Below, piece after piece: positions 61,477 to 64,000 of a stretch of DNA of 64,000 nt. The position numbers and the translations under genes were made by a program. The stretch's first letter is position 1. Every line of letters begins with the position of its first letter. Source of the stretch: Anaerolineae bacterium (GTDB taxonomy: Bacteria; Chloroflexota; Anaerolineae; Aggregatilineales; Phototrophicaceae); the NCBI GenBank assembly GCA_022841825.1, contig JALHQT010000006.1, forward strand, positions 186,001 through 250,000, given 5' to 3'. The notes beneath the pieces were generated by a model, which searched no databases, was not told where the DNA came from, and saw nothing but the letters and a program-made list of their open reading frames with translations.

Positions 61477-62958
61477 ATGAATACATCACCCATCCTCCAG
61501 TTAAAGCAAATCTCAAAGCGCTTTGGGGGATTACAAGCACTTCAGAATGTTGATTTCGACCTGTATGAAGGCGAAACCCATGCCCTGGTCGGCGAGAACG
61601 GGGCAGGCAAGTCGACGCTGATGCGCATCCTGTCCGGCGTTTATCCGGAGTTCGAGGGCGAATTCCTGTTCGACAACCGCCCGACCCAACTCCACTCCCC
61701 CAGCGATGCCCTTAGTCGCGGCATTGGCATGATCCATCAGGAACTCAGCGTGCTGCCGCAGCTCTCGGTCGCGGAAAACGTCTTCCTCGGTCGCCAGCCA
61801 CTCACGCCCTTCCGCACCATCGACTGGGGCAGGATGAACCGCGTCGCCGACGAAGAACTGGCGAAGCTCGGCTTTGAGATCGACGTGCGCCGCCCGCTGG
61901 AAACCTATTCGCTCGGCATTCATCAGGTCGTCGAAGTCCTGCGCGTCATCCTGTCGGGCGCGCGCGTCCTGATCATGGACGAGCCGACCTCTGCCCTCTC
62001 ACCCGCCGAAGTCGAGCGCCTGGTCGAACTGATCAACCGGCTGCGCAGCCAGAACCGCAGCATCATCTACATCTCGCACTTTCTGGAAGAGGTCATGCGC
62101 GTCGCCGACCGCATCACCGTCCTGCGCGACGGGCGCAAGGTCGCCATGCTGCGCAAAGACGAGACGAGCATGAACCAACTGATCGCCCACATCCTGGGTC
62201 ATGAGGTCAATGCCAGCCTGCCGACAGCGGCAGTGCGCAAGAACACCAACGTCATGCTCAATGTGCAGGGGCTGACTGCCGATGCCTTCCAGAATATCGA
62301 CTTTGACGTCGGCGTCGGCGAAGTCGTCGGGTTGTATGGTCCGGTCGGCGCGGGGCACTTCGATGTTGCACGCGCCCTCTACGGCATGTACCGCTACGAT
62401 CAGGGGACGATCACGCTCGAAGGCAAGCCATTCCCGCGCACTTTCAGCGCCAGAGACGCCATCCGACGCGGCATCGCCTACGCAACCGAGTCGCGGCGAA
62501 AGAGCCTGTTCCTTGACCAGGCGAACTACCGCAACATCACGCTGCCGCACCTGGCGCGCATCGGGGGCTTCGCGCCCAGCGAGCGCAAAGAGCTTGCGGT
62601 GGCGGAACCGGCGATGAAGCGCGTCCATGTCCAACCCCACGAACCGACCAGCGAAGTGGGCAAACTGAGCGGCGGCAACCAGCAAAAAGTCGCCATCGCC
62701 CGCTGGCTGACCTACCCGCCCAAAGTCCTGATCGTCAGCGAGCCGACGCGCGGGATGGATGTAGGCGCGAAGAATGAGGTTCTGAGCATTCTGCGCACCT
62801 TCCGCAACGAGGGCTACGCGGTGCTGATTGTCTCGTCAGAACCGGAGACGGTGCTGGCAGTCTGCGACCGCATCCTCGTCATGTCGCGCGGGAAGATCGT
62901 ACGTGAACTCGAAAACAGCGAAGACTTAAACAAAGATGCTTTGATGAGGCTGATATGA
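61477..62958 (+). CDS. Sugar ABC transporter ATP-binding protein (RbsA type, two domains)
   Basis: A 493-residue double ATPase. The first domain has Walker A GENGAGKST, signature YSLGIHQVVEVLRVI and Walker B VLIMDEPTSAL. The second has the degenerate Walker A (YGPVGAGHFD) usual in this family, signature KLSGGNQQKVAIARWL and IVSEPTRGMDVGAKNEV. It energises import through the following permease, whose start overlaps its stop by four bases. The degenerate second site means only one ATP site is probably active, as in RbsA. Confidence 0.93.
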   Translation: MNTSPILQLKQISKRFGGLQALQNVDFDLYEGETHALVGENGAGKSTLMRILSGVYPEFEGEFLFDNRPTQLHSPSDALSRGIGMIHQELSVLPQLSVAENVFLGRQPLTPFRTIDWGRMNRVADEELAKLGFEIDVRRPLETYSLGIHQVVEVLRVILSGARVLIMDEPTSALSPAEVERLVELINRLRSQNRSIIYISHFLEEVMRVADRITVLRDGRKVAMLRKDETSMNQLIAHILGHEVNASLPTAAVRKNTNVMLNVQGLTADAFQNIDFDVGVGEVVGLYGPVGAGHFDVARALYGMYRYDQGTITLEGKPFPRTFSARDAIRRGIAYATESRRKSLFLDQANYRNITLPHLARIGGFAPSERKELAVAEPAMKRVHVQPHEPTSEVGKLSGGNQQKVAIARWLTYPPKVLIVSEPTRGMDVGAKNEVLSILRTFRNEGYAVLIVSSEPETVLAVCDRILVMSRGKIVRELENSEDLNKDALMRLI

Positions 62959-64000
62959 CCACTGCACAACCCGAAGCCCTTTCGCCACGCAGCCGCCCGG
63001 AAACCACGGCTCAGGCTCGCGGACGCCTGTTACGAACACTGGCACCGCTCTGGACTCTGCTGGCGCTGGGAGGATTCTTTGCTATCGTCTCGGACAGCTT
63101 CCTCAACCCGATCAACCTGAACAACATCCTGGTTCAGGTCTCGACACTCGCCATCCTCGGCACGGGCATGACGTTCGTGCTGCTGACGGGCGAGATCGAC
63201 CTGAGCATCGCCGCGCTGGTGACGTGGATCGGTGTGCTTTCCGCCCACTTCTTCGCCAACCTAGGTGTCGGCGAACCCTGGGTGACGTTGAGCGCCCTGG
63301 TTGTCTCGACCTTCATGGGGTTGATCAGCGGCATTGCGACCACCCGCCTGCGCATCCCGTCGTTTATGGCGACGCTCGCCATGTCGCTGATCGCGTCGGG
63401 CTTGGCGATCTGGATCAGCCAGGGGCGCATCGTCTTTGAGCTGTCGCCCTGGGTGCAGTACCTGGGCAGTGGTCGCATCGGCGGTCAAAACGGCATCCGT
63501 GTCATGACGGTGCTGGCGGCGCTGTGCCTTCTGATCGCCTTCCTCGTCCTGCGCTACACACGCTTTGGGCGCTACGTCTACATGACAGGCGCGAACAAGT
63601 CCGCCGCACGGCTGGCGGGCGTCAACACAGATAACATCGTGATCGCCTGCCTTGCCATCTCCGGTTTTACGGCAGGTCTGGCGGGCTTGGTGCTGACTGG
63701 GCGTCTGGCGAGCGCACAGCCGCAGGTCATCAACTCACTGCTCATCGACACCATCGGCGCGGTCGTCCTCGGCGGCACATCGCTGGCGGGCGGGCGCGGC
63801 GGCGTCCTGCAAACGATCATGGGCTTGCTGATCTACGGCACGCTGCGCAACGGTCTCGACAATATCGGGCGCGACTTTGACCCGCCCTTCCTCGGCTTGA
63901 CCAGCGTCGAGCCGATCAACCAGTTCGCCAAAGACTTTATTACGGGCGTCGTCCTGCTGTTTGCGCTGGTGGTCAACGTGCTGCTGGCAGGCAGGAGCAG
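62955..64000 (+). CDS. Sugar ABC transporter permease (RbsC type, 3' end cut)
   Basis: The frame from ATG at 62955 (overlapping the ATPase stop as ATGA) stays open to the window end. It reads MTTAQPEALSPRSRPETTAQ and then helices with NLNNILVQVSTLAILGTGMT, the family hallmark LLTGEIDLSIAALV and LLIDTIGAVVLGGTSLAGGR, typical of RbsC/XylH-type permeases. About 348 codons are visible, close to the full family length, so only a few residues are likely missing. Confidence 0.92.
   Translation, partial: MTTAQPEALSPRSRPETTAQARGRLLRTLAPLWTLLALGGFFAIVSDSFLNPINLNNILVQVSTLAILGTGMTFVLLTGEIDLSIAALVTWIGVLSAHFFANLGVGEPWVTLSALVVSTFMGLISGIATTRLRIPSFMATLAMSLIASGLAIWISQGRIVFELSPWVQYLGSGRIGGQNGIRVMTVLAALCLLIAFLVLRYTRFGRYVYMTGANKSAARLAGVNTDNIVIACLAISGFTAGLAGLVLTGRLASAQPQVINSLLIDTIGAVVLGGTSLAGGRGGVLQTIMGLLIYGTLRNGLDNIGRDFDPPFLGLTSVEPINQFAKDFITGVVLLFALVVNVLLAGRS

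Overview
The window is most likely a chromosomal piece of a Chloroflexota bacterium, probably class Anaerolineae. This is inferred from gene content and style, not from a marker gene. The signs are GC-rich coding DNA with many ATGA-type gene overlaps, exported proteins with long Thr/Pro-rich linkers, a homocysteine methyltransferase-MetF fusion, recX next to rny, and dispersed hairpin repeats. No plasmid, prophage or CRISPR feature was seen.

Layout. 1-3252: end of a carbohydrate locus (MalG-type permease, YesL-like protein, LacI regulator, beta-phosphoglucomutase). 3292-6134: TetR regulator, ammonium transporter, small membrane protein. 6131-11365: minus-strand surface-glycan operon (WecA/MraY-type transferase, glycosyltransferase, AsnB-type amidotransferase, glycosyltransferase). 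11366-17934: mixed metabolic and hypothetical genes with a REPIN-like hairpin element. 18012-21979: Hen1-Pnkp RNA repair operon, facing a large PHP-Schlafen fusion protein (22003-24762). 24877-30679: PAS histidine kinase, response regulator, Lon and Hsp20. 30885-36793: two ABC-2 export systems, one with a SpoIIM-fused permease and one led by a PadR repressor whose palindromic operator overlaps its promoter. 36954-39280: a pair of membrane proteins of unknown function. 39516-42342: tRNA-Cys, then a thiosulfate uptake/sulfurtransferase operon with an elaborate cysteine-codon leader. 42438-45200: a lipoprotein peptidyl-prolyl isomerase and two exported proteins sharing an unrecognised C-terminal domain. 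45228-58955: gamma-glutamyltransferase, RNase Y, RecX with a structured upstream RNA candidate, a lytic transglycosylase, the methionine-synthesis fusion, an acyl-CoA dehydrogenase, L28, an M20 amidohydrolase and NfeD-slipin. 59027-64000: sugar kinase and a ribose-type sugar ABC transporter, cut by the window end.

The most striking find is the leader of the sulfurtransferase/YeeE operon (41740-42164). A minus-strand promoter, lying in the remains of an ISAs1-type transposase, precedes a 24-codon leader peptide with five Cys codons. Alternative base-pairing segments then lead to an intrinsic terminator. A second Cys-rich small ORF overlaps the start of the sulfurtransferase gene. Together this reads as a two-layer cysteine-responsive attenuator, placed next to the tRNA-Cys gene. 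A second candidate regulatory RNA of about 330 nt, with a promoter, at least six stems and a terminator, lies just upstream of recX.
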